The notes beneath the pieces are model-generated. The model worked only from the letters and a program-made list of their open reading frames with translations, made no database searches and was not told the origin of the DNA. A DNA stretch of 64,000 nt from Euptelea pleiosperma (taxonomy: Eukaryota > Streptophyta > Magnoliopsida > Ranunculales > Eupteleaceae): positions 17,176,248 through 17,240,247 of the forward strand of contig CM068551.1 of NCBI GenBank assembly GCA_035048495.1, in the 5' to 3' direction. This document shows, one piece after another, positions 10,266-23,992 of this stretch (within the stretch, counting starts at the first letter, position 1; the number at the start of each line of letters is the position of its first letter). Position numbers and translations under genes: made by a program.

Positions 10266-10711
10266 TCGATCACCGAATCTCCGACCACCAAGTCTTCGAC
10301 CATTGAGTCACCGACCACTTGCAAAACTCTCTCTCTCCCCCCGTTGGACTTACACAGCCACACCACAATGACCAGACCTACAACTCGAGCTCCTCTCACA
10401 TTTCTAATTTCTAATTTGAATATAGTACGACCCCAAACAAATTCAAATTAACCGTTTGTCCCCCGAGTGAGTCTCCCTCAATAGTCCTAAGCATCTTCTA
10501 AGTCTTACACACATTTTATATTTTAGTTGTTAAATTTTAACATCGAATTTTTAGATAATATACGAATTAAAAACAAATAAATATAAATTATGAACTTTTG
10601 TCATTTTTTGAATTTTTGGCTAAATTATTGTTCAAATTTTTTAAACTCGGAACCAAATTATATATGGACGTTTTCCGTCTTGAACTTTTGTTGCATCCGA
10701 ACTTAACAACT
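9818..10711. mobile_element. TIR element with TAGTTGTTAA ends and internal CT tract
   Basis: TAGTTGTTAAATTCG near the left (9828) and CGAACTTAACAACTA at the right (to 10712) are inverted repeats. The direct repeat ACGGTTTGG (9809-9817 and 10712-10720) flanks the element and looks like a target duplication; the host sequence around it is a foldback-type repeat (TAGGTCCACC). The interior has a long (CT)n tract. Homologous elements lie at 49654-50320 and 61511-62542. The 8-9-bp duplication and YARNG-like ends suggest hAT. No transposase is present. Confidence 0.65.
10180..10261 (+). repeat. (CT)n microsatellite, about 41 units
   Basis: An uninterrupted CT dinucleotide tract of about 82 bp inside the TIR element at 9818-10711. 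Equivalent CT/GA tracts occur in the two related elements. Confidence 0.97.
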
Positions 10712-10721
10712 ACGGTTTGGC

Positions 10722-11058
10722 CAAACGTTGGTAGGTCCTTGGAATTAAAATAGTGTTTCACGTTGCATTTTGATGGATTTTTTTTTGTTGGTAAAATTTA
10801 TACCAAAGTTTATTATTCTATATTATATCTCAATCACTGCATGTAAGCCAGGTGTCCTTAAAATGTTCTTGTAGACAGTAATCACCGTCTATAACACTGA
10901 AACCATATATTATCACCCATTACAAAAGCGCAAAGCAAGCACGAATCCTCCTCCCTCCTCCCTCCTCTTCCTCATCCTCCTCTGGCACAAGCACAAAACA
11001 CAATCCGGTACAAAAAAAAGGTTTTCGAAATCGTGGAATCGGAGAGTTTGTGGTTGAG
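10722..11058 (+). promoter_or_regulatory. PEX12 upstream region and 5' leader
   Basis: AT-rich sequence followed by a CT-rich leader (CCTCCTCCCTCCTCCCTCC around 10950-10975) leading to the PEX12 start codon. I see no convincing TATA box. The 5' limit of the transcript cannot be set from sequence. Confidence 0.4.
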
Positions 11059-14000
11059 ATGTTGTTCCAGGTGGGAGGGCAAGGGACTCGTCCCACCTTC
11101 TTCGAGATGGCCGCGGCTCAGCAGCTCCCGGCCAGTCTCAGGGCCGCTCTCACCTACTCAATCGGTGTAATTCACCTTTCTTCTTCTTCTTCTTCTTCTT
11201 CTCTCCCATTTTTTTTAATTAGGGTAAGCCTAAAGGCTTGTTTGGATCGCCATTTTACTTTTTTTTTTTTTTAAGAATTATCTTATTTTGGCGAAAAACA
11301 TGGCGGATCCGAACAGGCCCTAAGTCTATGTATGAAACTAATGATGGTGATGATTGCAGGTGTTGGCTCTAAGAAGACCGTTCCTTCACAAGGTGTTAGA
11401 CTATGATGACGAATTCTTTGCTTTGCTGATGATGGTTCTTGAAACTCACAGTTTACGAACTACAGGTCTTCTTCTTCTCATAATCTCAGTTCATAAGGGG
11501 CGGAAATGTTATTTTTATAGTTTTATAGAAAGTTTGAAACTTTTTATTAAATAACTTTTAGCTCTCTTTCTATGATAAAAACCTCCAAGACTTCCCAGGA
11601 AAAAAAGAAAGAAAAATAATCCTTTGGTCTGCTCCCTCCATTGCTCGATCCAATTTAGCGAATCAATCAATGGTGCGTCAGAATTGGTTTTTTTTTTTTT
11701 TCATTTTATACCCTATCATTTATGTTTTTTTTTTAATCTTAGGGGACTTGTTTACTTTTTTGTTTAAAAAAAATAGTATGCTAAAATTAAATTATTAAGC
11801 TTTGGTTCAATAAATTAGCAAAATTACGTATAATTGTATAACGTTACAGGTAATATTCAAAGTTGCCAATACACAGGACTGGAATGATCACCAAGCGAGT
11901 GCATAGGTGGTTTTATAGTGTTATTAAAACCCTAGGATTTACAATTTGGATCCTTCACTTTGAATTGAATCTTAACCTAATGATCTGAATCCTAGGTCTA
12001 AATCTCTTTTGGGAAGAATCTTGTAATTCACTAATTGAATCTTGACCTATCAAATCCAATGAGTCAAGTTGAAAAAAAGTGTCACTAGTTTGAGTGAAAC
12101 TTTGAAACTTATTATCTTGTCTAATCGTATGTTCTTTTTCAATCAAAAAATGGTGGCAAAAGTGGATGTCATTTGGGACATTTGACCTATTCACTTCTAG
12201 ATCATAGAATGAACCCATGAAGCAATTATTTTGTGATTTATGCATTATTATGTTTTTTGCATGAAAAAGTATCTTCACTACATACTCTGAAATAGGATGC
12301 ATGTCCAAACAATCTGATATAAGTTTTCAAAAAGACTTAATGAATAAAAGAGAAGCACTACAAAATAAGAAACGGTTTACTCACAAGGAAGAGTAAAGGG
12401 TTAGCTTTCGAGGATTTGTTCTTTAGACAGGAGTCGATTATATGTAGGGGCAGTTAGTTTTTCTGTGCTCTTGTTCCCTTGGAGGTCTTCTCATCCTCCC
12501 AAGTGTCTTCTAGCTTGCTTCGCCTCTTTAACATATGCCTTTACCTTATCAAAAAAAAAGAGGAGAAAAAAAATAAAAGAGATTAGGATGTCAGAAATGG
12601 AAATGACGAAATTGATTGGTGGAGTAAAAAATTTGTTTTGTTTGTTTAAGATGTTGGGGCCTTTGAGTTCATGAGATGATTTCTATACATTGTTGGAAAC
12701 TTGTTCGAGTCATAGAGTTGATTATAAGATAGTTTTGTCTACTTAGTTGAGAATTTGTTTAAGTCAATGATTTTTTTTTGATCGGTAAAGGATATATATT
12801 AAAAGAGGGCTGAGGAGGCCCTAAACTATACAGCCGATACAAAAGGAAAGGAAAAGCTCCGAGAGCATCAACACCCAAAGCCCCAAAACAAAACTCAAAA
12901 AAAGAGCTCCACTACGAGACCAAACGATCCCACCGGAAAACAAAATCTTCAATCTGAAAGGCTTAAGCTCGGGATTTGCCAACCCCCAATAATAGAGCGT
13001 GGCTTTGATGTTCATGGTGATCTTTTCACTATTGGCCTCCTTGTCTTCAATGCTAACTTTTTTCTTAAGATGGTTTGTTTGCATAGACAATAAGCCCAGC
13101 ATTATAGCAGTGTATGCCATGTTAATATTTTTTGATAAATTTGCTATGTTGATATTTCACAGTGAGATGGAAAATATGATGTTATATGATGGATTACACA
13201 AGATTTGTAGATATTTCATCTTCTTAGATTTTTTTTTAATATTATTTCATATTTCTTCTCAAGTTCGAAAGACAATCTTTTCAAATCCTACGATTTATGG
13301 TTCGATTCAAATTGGTTTCATGGGACTAAGTTTTAGCATTATTTGATATTTTCTTTTAGGAGTTGCATTAATTGGAACAAGCCTATTCCATGCTCATGCA
13401 TTTATAATAACATAGTCTTACTTGGCTTATAGTTCAGGTGCAAAGCATAAGTTTGTCTGTTTGCTTGTTGCCTTTGTCCGTTCGTATGTGTACTTTTGAG
13501 TGGGGTGTGCAACATGTTGTAGTTGGTTACTGGCAGGGCATAGTCCATTATAGTTTGACCATTTCCATTTGTTTGGTTTCCAGGATTTTCTTTGTATCAA
13601 TGATTGTATGATCAGAGAAATGTAAACCGAAACTGTAGAGTCATTCATTGATATGTCAAGATTGTTGTGCTGACATCGTGAAATCTAGGAACTAAGTCAT
13701 ATTAATTGGGAGGTGTCATGGTTCTAATATCCTTGATTTGTTTGGTTCTGTTATGGAGGATTGATCTGTTGATTCCCTAGTTTGTACTTCGTAATTATTC
13801 CTGACTTCAAGTTTCCATTGTGTTTTGCTTGACACAGTTTATATTTCTATTTGTTTGCAGATGCTTCTTTTTCCGAGTCTTTGTATGGCTTGCGAAGGAG
13901 GGCAGTGAGGATAAAACTGAGCAAAGACAACCCTCATATGGACTCAGGTGATAGGCTTCGTCACTCTGGATTAGAAAAGCACCAAAAAGTTCTCTCAGTT

Positions 14001-17000
14001 GCATTTCTGGTACAATTCTCTTCTGTTTTTAGCAACTTAAGTGTGGATCTTTACTGAAAAGAGATATGAATTTGTTTTCAACTTTTCATCAATTGCAGTG
14101 ATGGCATCGCCCTTACATCCTGGGACACAATAATAACATTTATCATGTTCCTTTTTGAAAGTTCATATATTCTTTCAGAGGGCACACACACTAATGTCAA
14201 ATTGTTACTCTGTTATATAATAAATCTCGTCAGGGTAAAGATTTCTTTCTTTTAGGTGTAACACTTCGTGGGAAGCCTTCATAGTGGGTAGTCAAATGTA
14301 GTTGTACTAATTCATTAAATATATCAGTTGTTTTCTCCTTTTTCATAGTATGACTATTGAAGGTGCTAGTAGTTCATCCTCTAATCGCATGGCACATGTG
14401 AAGTACAACTCTTTCGAGATTCCTTTGAAATTCCACTTGTGTTGTGCTGCATCATCATGTGTGAGGTGCATGCTATTTGACGACAACCAAAGAAGTGAAA
14501 ATATCTCTTATCCTCTCTCCCCCTCTCATGTTCGTCACTTTACTCTCTGCTAGTTTCAGGAAAAGAAAGCTAATTTGTTCCCATGGAAAACACTCTTAGC
14601 ATCAGTTCCCCTTTTTCCATAGGATAACGCACTTAAACCTCTACAGGGAACAAAATGTCAACAAATCCAGTAGGATTCCCCCCCTTTCAAGATTCCTTTC
14701 AAATTCCACTTGTGTTGTGCTGCATCATCATGTGTGAGGTGCATGCTATTTGACGACAACCAAAGAAGTGAAAATATCTCTTATCCTCTCTCTCCCTCTC
14801 ATGTTCATCTCCTTACTCTCTGCTAGTTTCAGGAAAAGAAAGCTAATTTGTTTCCGTGGAAAACACTCTTAGCATCAGTTCCCCTTTTTCCATAGGATAA
14901 CGCACTTAAACCTCTACCGGAACCCAACCCCACCCCCCCTTTTGATGCACCGATGGAATGTGGAAGATACAGTTTGGTGTTTGCTCAACCAGTGGTGCCT
15001 GAGGAGAATGTGGTATGTGCTTTTGGCATCCAGACATGAAATCTTGTCGGCTAAGATGCCCAGACATGGATTTGGATATGACAACTAGTATAGGAAATAG
15101 GGATATGGCTCTTCATTTCCCTAAATCTAGGACGCAAGTATGGATATGGGTATCCCATCCAATATATCCATACAATACTTTAATTTTTAGGTTTTATTTA
15201 AAATCAAATATTATTTCTTTAGTAATTACGTTATGTCAAATGTAATGTAGCTTTTAATATTGTGAAGGTTATTACAAAATGATTTGTTAGAATAAACTAT
15301 ATATTTTAGTTGAAAAAACAAATGAAAAAATGTTACGAGTTTAGAAAATAACCAATAATAAAATAGGAAGAAGTAAATTGTAAGGTAGATGTATCGCTGC
15401 AGTATCCAATACAAGTTTCGTGTGTGGACACGGGTAGGCTGGGCATGTTGAAGTATCCAGGTATCATAGGTTGTAATAGATCTAATTGTTCAAACAAACA
15501 AGATCAGCGGTAGAGTGTCCAATGGTGGATTGAGTGTGACTACCAATCCTTGAACTTCAATGGAGAAGCGGCTAATATGTTGGTGGGTATTCCAATTGCA
15601 TCTGAGGTAGAGAAGGGATGATGTAGGATGGGCCTGAATATCAATCAGGTGTTATAACTGTGCCAGCCAATGCTTGTTCTTCCACAATCACTTTCAATAA
15701 TCATAGTGAAACAAGAGGAACTGCTGCTTTTGAAAGACAACAGATAATACTTTGCAATATTGAAGAAAAGAGCAATAAAAACCTCAAGTAGGGCTGCAAA
15801 TATGGAACAGATTTCTACTAAAATAAACTCTTTATGACAGTAGAAAATGTCAAATAAACCCAGTTTCACGACACTTTTTACTGCCTCTCTATGTGTACGT
15901 ATAAACTTGACTCATAAGCTAACTACTTTCCTATTGCAAAATACGATTCGATTGGAATTTTCCAAATCTCCTGTTCTCTTCCTTCGCCTTTGCCTTTGCC
16001 CAACTAAATTTTGCACATATGTGCAAATCCCATGAGCGCTTGAATCTGATTTGTGTTAATTTACTTCATTTCTGGCCAAGTCCATATTGCCTCATCTACA
16101 AGGTCATATGACTCCCAAAAATAAACTACGCAGAATAACAATTTCAAAAAGAACATAAGCCTCCATTACAGCATCTCAAATGATTACCTCTATCCTTTTG
16201 CAATTTCCAGGTGGAGTTACACTGAATAACCCGAGTGAGCTCATATGCTACATGCGAGATAAAAAATGAAGGCATGCAGACAATCAAATAATAAATAGGA
16301 GTCATGAAAACTGATACTTCCACTACGGGGTCAAAAATATATATGCAAACTCTATTTAAATGTAACCAAGAACAACGGGTCTTGAGATTTGACGTGTATT
16401 CTAATCATAGGAGCTATATAACCTTACTAACAGTAGCTTCTCAGATTGTTTTTTAGCTGGAACATTTTATTGCCCCTTAAGAGCTCATGTAACGAAATGT
16501 GACTTCTGCTATATTTATTAATTTATGTAGGTTGTCTTGCCATATTTTAAGTCAAAGTTGCATTCAATCTACAACAAAGAAAGGGAAGCCACACTTCAAG
16601 CAAGTTTATGGGGACCTGGTGATGCTGACTATTTTGATAGTGGCGAAACTTCTCATGTTCCAGGAGGAGCTTTGGTTACAGAACCATCACGCTGGATACG
16701 TATCAGAAAGAGGATCGAGGCAATTATAGGTGCTTGCTACCCATGGATACATGCAGGCCATGAAGGTACATGTATTTTAAGTTATTTGCCTACATCTGCA
16801 GCATTTTGGAGGATTTTGTTTACAGGTTCTTCCAATGAAGAATGACTATCATGCATTTAATTTATCAATGGGGATGCCCTAAGGCTTAAAAAAGTTACAT
16901 GCTTGTGAGGCATACACCTCATCCACAGAGGGTTTAAGACAGTCGTACACCTCACACATGAGGTTATAATAAAAAGAAATTTTTTTTACTGAATTGTGTG

Positions 17001-20000
17001 AATAAGTTAGGTAATAATAAAAGGGAAAAAAAGTTAATAATAAGATATTCTAGGTTATATAACAGCAACAAAAACATATCTTTCATCCTATATGAAATAA
17101 ATTAACTTTATGCCCCATGGTTTACGATTCCCGCTTTAGGTCATTGAAGTGTATCACCCCATGCTGATGCATTTAAAACCATTGATTTATTAAACCTCTT
17201 TGGTTTTTATTTAGTTTGTGTTGTTATTAACTTATGTTAACATGTCAGGTGCTTGTCTTATTTGCTTATGAACTATAAATTGTGTGAATGCTGATTAAGG
17301 GGAATACCTATTTTATATGCAATAACGCCGTGACCATTGTGTCATTATTTGCTACCCATTCAGTTTTTAGTGCTCTTGGACCTTGGTTTTGCCTTCTTTT
17401 TTTTTTAATAAAGATAAATAAAAAAAATTCAAGCTCTTTTTCAGCCATGTAAGCTAGGGTCAACTTGGTTGCAAATATTTTTAGCCAAGTTGATTGAGGC
17501 TCTAAGTAGTTCCAACTTAACTTCTATAAGAATATTGATGAAAATTTGAGCAACCATTGGACAATCTTTCTCCTTCACTGTACATGGATTTCAGCATTGT
17601 GAATCCATACCGTTTTATCTTTTGGGCAGAGGCTTTCAAATAGAACCTTAGCTAACAATAACTAACCTTTTGGACCCGTAGCCACTTTTGAGTATTTCCT
17701 TTGAAATTTTCTGTTTCTAATCTCCAATCTAAGTTAGATAGTTACTGTTGCAGGATTGTCATTTGCTTATCAGCTGTTATATTTGTTGGATGCTACTGGG
17801 TTCTATTCTCCTGGACTGCATGTGCTTGGGATTCATGTGTGTCGTGCAACAGGACAGGAGCTGGTATAAATTTATCTAATCCCTATCCATTGAATTTTCG
17901 AATAACATACATATTGGCTAAACAAGCTAAGCGTCTGCACTCAATGTTTTCATCTATCACATTATAATATATTCATACATATATCTATGTATGTATATGG
18001 TTTGTTATTTCAAATCATTTTGAGATGTTAGGACTTTCAATTATGTAGTCTAAGACCTGCACTGTGATTAGCTTCTCCACTGTACCTGGTCAGATAGTCT
18101 GCATGTTATTGTGCTACTTCCCAGATTTTTTATATTCATAACAAATATAATGATTGCAAAATACTTTCCACTGGTAAATGATGTCATTCATTTTTGTCTT
18201 CTTCGGATGGAAGACAAAGGAGTTTGTTTTGTCATCCTGTCTGTGATATGCTAGTTTTGTTAAATACTCATTTTGGCATGGTTGCTTGTTTGTATTTTCC
18301 TTGGGAAGGGATTTTGGAGGATTTCTTCCTTCTTTGTTCTATACTAAGTCTCACTGCTGTGTACTTCATTGCAATTTGATGTCAAGGTAGATGGATACTT
18401 CTTCTAGAATTTCAAACATAAGAAGCCGCGAACGTGAGAGACTTCGTGGTCCTCCTTGGCTGAAGGTACATTATTAGCTTCTCAGTCTAGTGTTTGCTGT
18501 TGATATGTAACTTTGACTTAACCTCTCTCTCTCCAAATGGTTTCTGTTCACAATATGCAGGCATTACAAAGAGTGTTACTCAGCTGTATATATACTTCGT
18601 TGGACTATGCACAAACTGGTCTAATTGCAGCAGTGTTCTTTTTCAAAGTGAGTGTAACTTACCTATTATGAAATCTAGCCTGAATAAGTGAGAAAACAAT
18701 TGCAAGAGCAACAAATAATTTTCTGCAACAAGTATTCATAATATCAATATTTGCTTGGAAGATTTTTCTATGCTCAGAAATTATCTAAAGCTTGACAGTA
18801 TTTTTCTGTTGCGTTAGATTGGATTAGGGGATTTTCTCATTATTGAGATTATAACCTATTAGGTTGCATGCACTTAGGATTGCCAACTTGATATTCTGTT
18901 TTGAACAAAATGATGGTCATATTCATAAGACATTTCAGTAGGGGATATTGTATGTTGACATTGACAGGTTCAAAATTTGAAGCAGGCTGTACTGAGCAAA
19001 TGTAGATAACGGGGAACTGGTTTCATAAGGTTTCTGCACTTGAATGTGTAGATTGAGTAAGGAAGCCACTGGAAGAAAGAGAGAATACGAATAAGCACAC
19101 AAAAAGAAAGAAGAGAATGAGAGAGATTACCTTAGAATGTCCAACCTTTCACTGTTTTATTAAGTTATAAATTACAAAATGGCAAATGCAGCTTAGGTTA
19201 TCATGTTGAAATGTGGAAAACTACGTGTTTCACTTCAATAGGATGCTATGTCAATGGGAGAGGGTGATTTGTAGTTTTTCACCATTCAGAGTACAGAACA
19301 ATGTCCCTAGTCTCACCCTGAAAACTAGCTTATGTATAGTGACCCAAAGCTATATTACAAATATTTGCTAGGATAGGAAACTAAGCATTTTCTGAGTGGA
19401 AAGATTGCTCTTAGTTTAGGTTTTGGAGTCACTACCCTCCAACCCTGGCCTGGTAGACTTACCAAGTCCTTCACTATTCACCTCAAAGATTTTGGCTTCT
19501 CCAAATTTTCTTGGTAAACACATTTTTGAGTTGATCTCCCATATCACGTCAGGGGTTTGAATTTCCGTAGAAATTTTCTCCTCATAAGGTGATGATACTT
19601 TTATGTTGACCTCTTATGAAAGACAAGATTAGAAGATCTGAAATGCGGCTTGACTATTATGGCATGGATCCATTGGAATACCAGCCACAAATCCATGCCC
19701 ATTCATAAGTCATCGACCATGGGCTACAGCTCTGTTTCCTGCTTTTCCGAGTTAACTGAACTTCCATCCACAGAAGTGCAATGTTCTGATGTGGGGCCTT
19801 CTATTGGTAGCAAACCAGCCTAATCTGCATTTTTAAAGGCAGATACTCCAAGTGGCCTACTCTTGGAACGCATGTCCCAAGTCTTGGAAATGATGATATA
19901 TTGTAAGATTCATTAGATGGCATTAAGATTAGGAATCTGTGCAGCATACTTGAATTGATTTACAACACTCATAACGTAATGTCTCAAATATGAAATGAGG

Positions 20001-22454
20001 GAAGAAAAACAGTTACTGTGATCCTGTTGTGATTACGATTTACTGTAATGATTCCGTAGCAGTACTCTAATCAACTGGCTTGATCTAATTGGGAAATTAA
20101 AAACAATAGATATTAAATAGGGAGCTAAATCTTCAGGTGAATACGGCATTTACTATTAGAGTTGATCGGCATTAGTCCAATCAAATACAAAGCCTCATGT
20201 CTCATGTAAGCATAGCACCAGACCACGTGCATTGAAGATCACAATCAACAATGGTCGAATTTTTCAATTTTACGAAGTTGAATGTCAGTACTGAAGAAAA
20301 TCCCTCTAGAAATACGATGTATTAAGATTTTGGGAAATTGTAATTAACTGTTTTTGGTTTTTTTTTGGGATTGTAATTAACTGTGACCAATTGATACTAG
20401 TCGTCCATCTAAAGCAACTTGACCTTAAGCAGCATATTTTAACTTCCTAACATTTTGATTAACTTTAGAAACAAATAAACCTACTTCAAGCTCTAAATAT
20501 GAGCTTTGACCTTCTGAAGACCTTCCCATCTCAGCCTTCTAAAATAATTCTAAAAATTGCAATAAGATAACCATAAACTTGTAAAGTAATTTAACTAGAA
20601 CGATAAGTCGGTGAGTGAATGAGGTTTTCTCCTTATCTTTTGGCAAGTAAATGAGCGTTGTTTCTTTAAAGAGATGTCCTCAACCACCATGTGTGGTGCA
20701 CATCTAGACAGGAAAGTCTTGTTCAATTGCAGAGGAGTTGGGTTTTTTGTTTTTTAGATAAGCTGCAGGTAAGACTTAGTAACTTTTTTATGGAACCTGG
20801 AAGATTGCTGATACTTGACAGCATTAAGAGACACTGGGCAAGATGGCATGCATTGGATGGTCAGAGCACTCAGTTTCCCAGTTTTGTTGAGTGTTTGAAC
20901 TAAGGAATACCTATGCTTTACGCCAGATGAGAGCTTCCCATTGATGAGAGTGGAAGCAAGAGCCCTAGTCTGCATTTTTCATGACCATGGGTTGGTAGTG
21001 CTTCTTGCCTTAGCTGGCATTAGGCGAAATAGTATATTGGTTGTAGCTTGCCTCAGTTTTTGGATCTCAAGGCCGGATCTTTTGTCTCAAATAGAGCGTC
21101 TGTAGAAGCCTTCTGAAACCTCTCCCTTGGAACCTACCCTCCTATGAAATTGTGGGGGAAGCACATTTTTACGGTCAACCAGGACTTGGGAATATTCCTT
21201 GTCAGGTACAGACAGTTGACAGGCCTGACCTGAAAGAACCAATGAACTCAGAACACATAAAAATAAATTGTGCTGGAACCGCAATCAAAGGACGTACCAA
21301 ACATCCTGAACCGGCAAAGGAAGCTAATGGCAACCAGAATGAATACTGAGACTCCTTAACTACGGAAAAGCGGATCGCCTATTAAGAAAAAGAAGGCGGC
21401 TGCCGCGCTAGCCATCAAACTACGGCTTTTAAGCAAGATTGGTGTGCAGGAGCGCACTAGATAGCACTTCGTGGTAGCATTTGGTCTGGGCTTGGAATAT
21501 TAGCTTAGCTCGATATTTTGCAGATGTACTTTGTATTGGGTATGAGTAGGGTTGGGTTGCTATTCTAATTTTTATGCTATTTTAGTTTATATATGATGAG
21601 TTACTGCTTTCAAATTACAACATTGCAGCTTCTTTTTTCTTTTCAAATTAAGTGACATCCTCCGAATCTAAAGTTTTGCAAATAACAATTTTCACTGATG
21701 GAGATCCTCACAGATGATGGAGTGGTGGTACCAGTCAGCTGAAGAAAGAATGTCGGCTCCAACTGTATACCCCCCACCTCCTCCTCCCCCTCCTCCAAAG
21801 GTAAGCTCATCATTTCTTGCGTCCATTTTTGGTGTCTGTGACCTCTCTGTATTTTTAACTTTAGAATCAGCACATCTAAAACCTTTTCAAAAGACAGTGA
21901 ATCTTTTCCAATTAACAAATGGAATCACTATTTCCATCACTGTTTTTTGCATCTTGCACCAGCCCAAATGTTAACAGTAAATAAAGTACCTAATATTTAT
22001 TAAATGCTTCTTCAAGCCCAAGGTGTTTAGGTGGTACCAGAATTCAGTTACTGTATTGCATATTGTCAATTATATGTTCATTATTGATTAAGTCTGGTCT
22101 GTGAAAAAAAAACCAGGTTGCGGAAGATGGGATTCCATTGCCGCCCGATAGAACAATATGCCCTTTGTGCTCGCAGAAGCGTGCAAATCCATCGGTGGTT
22201 GCAGTCTCGGGGTTTGTCTTCTGTTATGCCTGCATATTTAAGTATGTTTCACAGGTGCGGAACTCCAGACCTTGAACACAATTTTTCTTAACTCAAAATA
22301 TTTGATTGTGTTCTCGCCTTTCTGGGATGGTTGTGTTTTTCCTTAATGCTCTATTTCCTACATTGGGTTTGCATTTTCACAGTATAAGCGCTGCCCGGTT
22401 ACATTGATGTCCACAAATGTCGACCAGATTAGAAGGCTCTTTCACGATATGTAG
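11059..22454 (+). CDS. PEX12: PEX12, peroxisome biogenesis RING peroxin (10 exons, 388 aa)
   Basis: A subunit of the PEX2-PEX10-PEX12 ubiquitin ligase in the peroxisome membrane, which recycles the import receptor PEX5. Exons: 11059-11166, 11360-11465, 13861-14009, 16531-16765, 17754-17863, 18391-18465, 18561-18647, 21714-21800, 22117-22254, 22383-22454; every junction has GT/AG and keeps frame. The start MLFQVGGQGTRPTFFEMAAA matches plant PEX12; 388 aa compares with 393 in Arabidopsis. FSESLYGLRRRAV, VVLPYFKSKLHSIYNKERE and ALQRVLL..DYAQTGLIAAVFFFKMMEWW are family blocks, followed by a proline run. The C-terminal RING-like finger has Cys 334, 337, 355, 358 and 369 only, the degenerate single-zinc form normal for PEX12. 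Introns 2, 3 and 7 (2.4, 2.5 and 3.1 kb) hold repeats. The gene looks intact. Confidence 0.95.
12771..13060 (-). mobile_element. LINE 3' tail in PEX12 intron 2
   Basis: A T-run at 12771-12779 is the poly(A) end of a minus-strand insertion. On the minus strand a frame reads IKATLYYWGLANPELKPFRL, the C-terminal end of plant LINE ORF2, then a short 3' UTR. It is a severely 5'-truncated copy lying opposite to PEX12 transcription, away from the splice sites. Confidence 0.7.
14410..14920 (+). repeat. 273-bp tandem duplication in PEX12 intron 3
   Basis: The block starting GATTCCTTTGAAATTCCACT near 14418 recurs with few changes at 14691 (period 273), each copy running through GTGAGGTGCATGCTATTTGA and GGATAACGCACTTAAACCTC. 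The high identity implies a recent duplication. It does not touch an exon. Confidence 0.9.
15000..15475. repeat. Dispersed repeat (GGTATCATAGGTTGT family) in PEX12 intron 3
   Basis: Segments such as CATGGATTTGGATATGAC, GTATGGATATGGGTATCC and GTATCCAGGTATCATAGGTT recur at 60356-60600 and partly at 39220-39295. Non-coding; class unknown. A related intron repeat pair (GATATTCTAGGTTATATAAC type) links 16990-17080 with 38820-38880. Confidence 0.5.
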
Positions 22455-23990
22455 CAAGTCATCCAGTTAGGAGACATCCTGTATGAAGCTTGTAAGAACC
22501 GAATCATGTTCGCACATTCGAAGATAGACAGAAACAGACAGGAAGAAATTTGGGCATTACATACCCAATCAAATAATGTCGACTATTCATCCTTGCAGTA
22601 GTCTTTTCCCCCTTTGATATGTTAGAATGGATGTATATTGATGAGTTTGAACTTTGATTATTTGTTTATTAGAGAAAATAATTTCAACGAAGTTGCTTAG
22701 CAGCAAAAAATAAAAAGTTTCAACAAAGTTGTCTCTGCTGATGCTTGTCTTTGCATGTCTAGCTAGCGATAATACTGAATTGGGGTCGTTTTGGATGGGC
22801 ATAAGTTACGAGAGAGAATGGATATTGCAAGTCGAAATAGGATGGAAAAACATTGTTGAAGAAAAATGTTTTTTAGCCAAATTGGTGACAACATGGATTT
22901 GGGGCAGCTTTGCAGATGGCACAAATTCCAAGTTGTAGAGTGGGTGTACACTGAGAAGGGGAGAAGGCTAAAGAGAACGAGGATCATCTGGTTACGGAGA
23001 AAAGATTTGTAGAAACTTGTTTAGCAGATGGCACCTTGTTGATAAGTTCATCAATTATTCCCATATTTATATTTTTTTTTATGGAAATTGTATTGCAAGC
23101 GTGTTAATTCGGAGGTTTTTTAGTAAAAATGTATAAATTTCCCCCATTTTTTGCTTTGTTGTATAAAACGAAAAAAAAAAAAAAATTACACCAGAAAATA
23201 GATGTTAATTACCCTTCAAATATGCTGTATTTTAAAGGAAAACATATTAAACACAAATATGATCCATGTAATTTTGCCGGCCCACGTTTTTTATTGAATC
23301 TTGATTATGCTTTGGAATGATGAAATTGAATTATAGGTTGAGATAGTAAGAAAAGATTTGAAAACATTATTTGATGGATGGTAGCTTTAAATAGAGTGGA
23401 ATAGCAAAATAGGACATGTTACTTACCCAAACATTTGAGATGTAGATGATGATGATGCCTTTGTATGGCCAACTCTAATGGTCAACACTGAGATTACATG
23501 GTCTCATGATGCTGTAGTATCATCCTAGGGATGATGCTAAAAAAACAAATGATGCTAAAATTTTGGGAAATTACAATTTCGGAGTTTCAGTACCAAAATG
23601 TCGATAACTTTTCACAAATCCTCACGATAGTACAGATTTTCGAGTTTGCCCTTAAGCCTTTTTGGCAAACATGATAGTTCCATTCAGAAGGCACTGAATC
23701 ATACTTCCCACGACCGTACGCCCCTTCTCAATGAAAACTGGTTCTCACTCTAAACATTTAAGCAACCGTCCGATTGAAGATAGTTTTAATAGAATGGTTG
23801 GGATAATCACTACCATTGTCTCCTCTCAACCATCACATCAAAGTTTAAAAATAACTCAACCTTTTCATCAATCACCATGTTGTTCCTTCTCTGCAACTTG
23901 GATCAGCTTTGCAACTTTGACAAAAAAGAATCATCCCTTCAATGGTATCGAAAGGCTTATTCTTTTCTCCGATTAAATATACGTTAGACT
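22455..23990. other. Intergenic region downstream of PEX12
   Basis: PEX12 3' UTR of unknown length followed by AT-rich sequence. No gene, RNA or structured repeat was recognised up to the tandem repeats at 23993. Confidence 0.5.
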
Positions 23991-23992
23991 TC

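Noticed and set aside
10152..10451. Open frame of Ser-Leu repeats and its antisense Arg-Glu frame
   Set aside because: Produced by the CT microsatellite; the same tract opens frames on both strands.
20691..21349. Short frames in PEX12 intron 7 that looked like a nested gene
   Set aside because: No domain, low coding character, on both strands; left as intron sequence of unknown origin.
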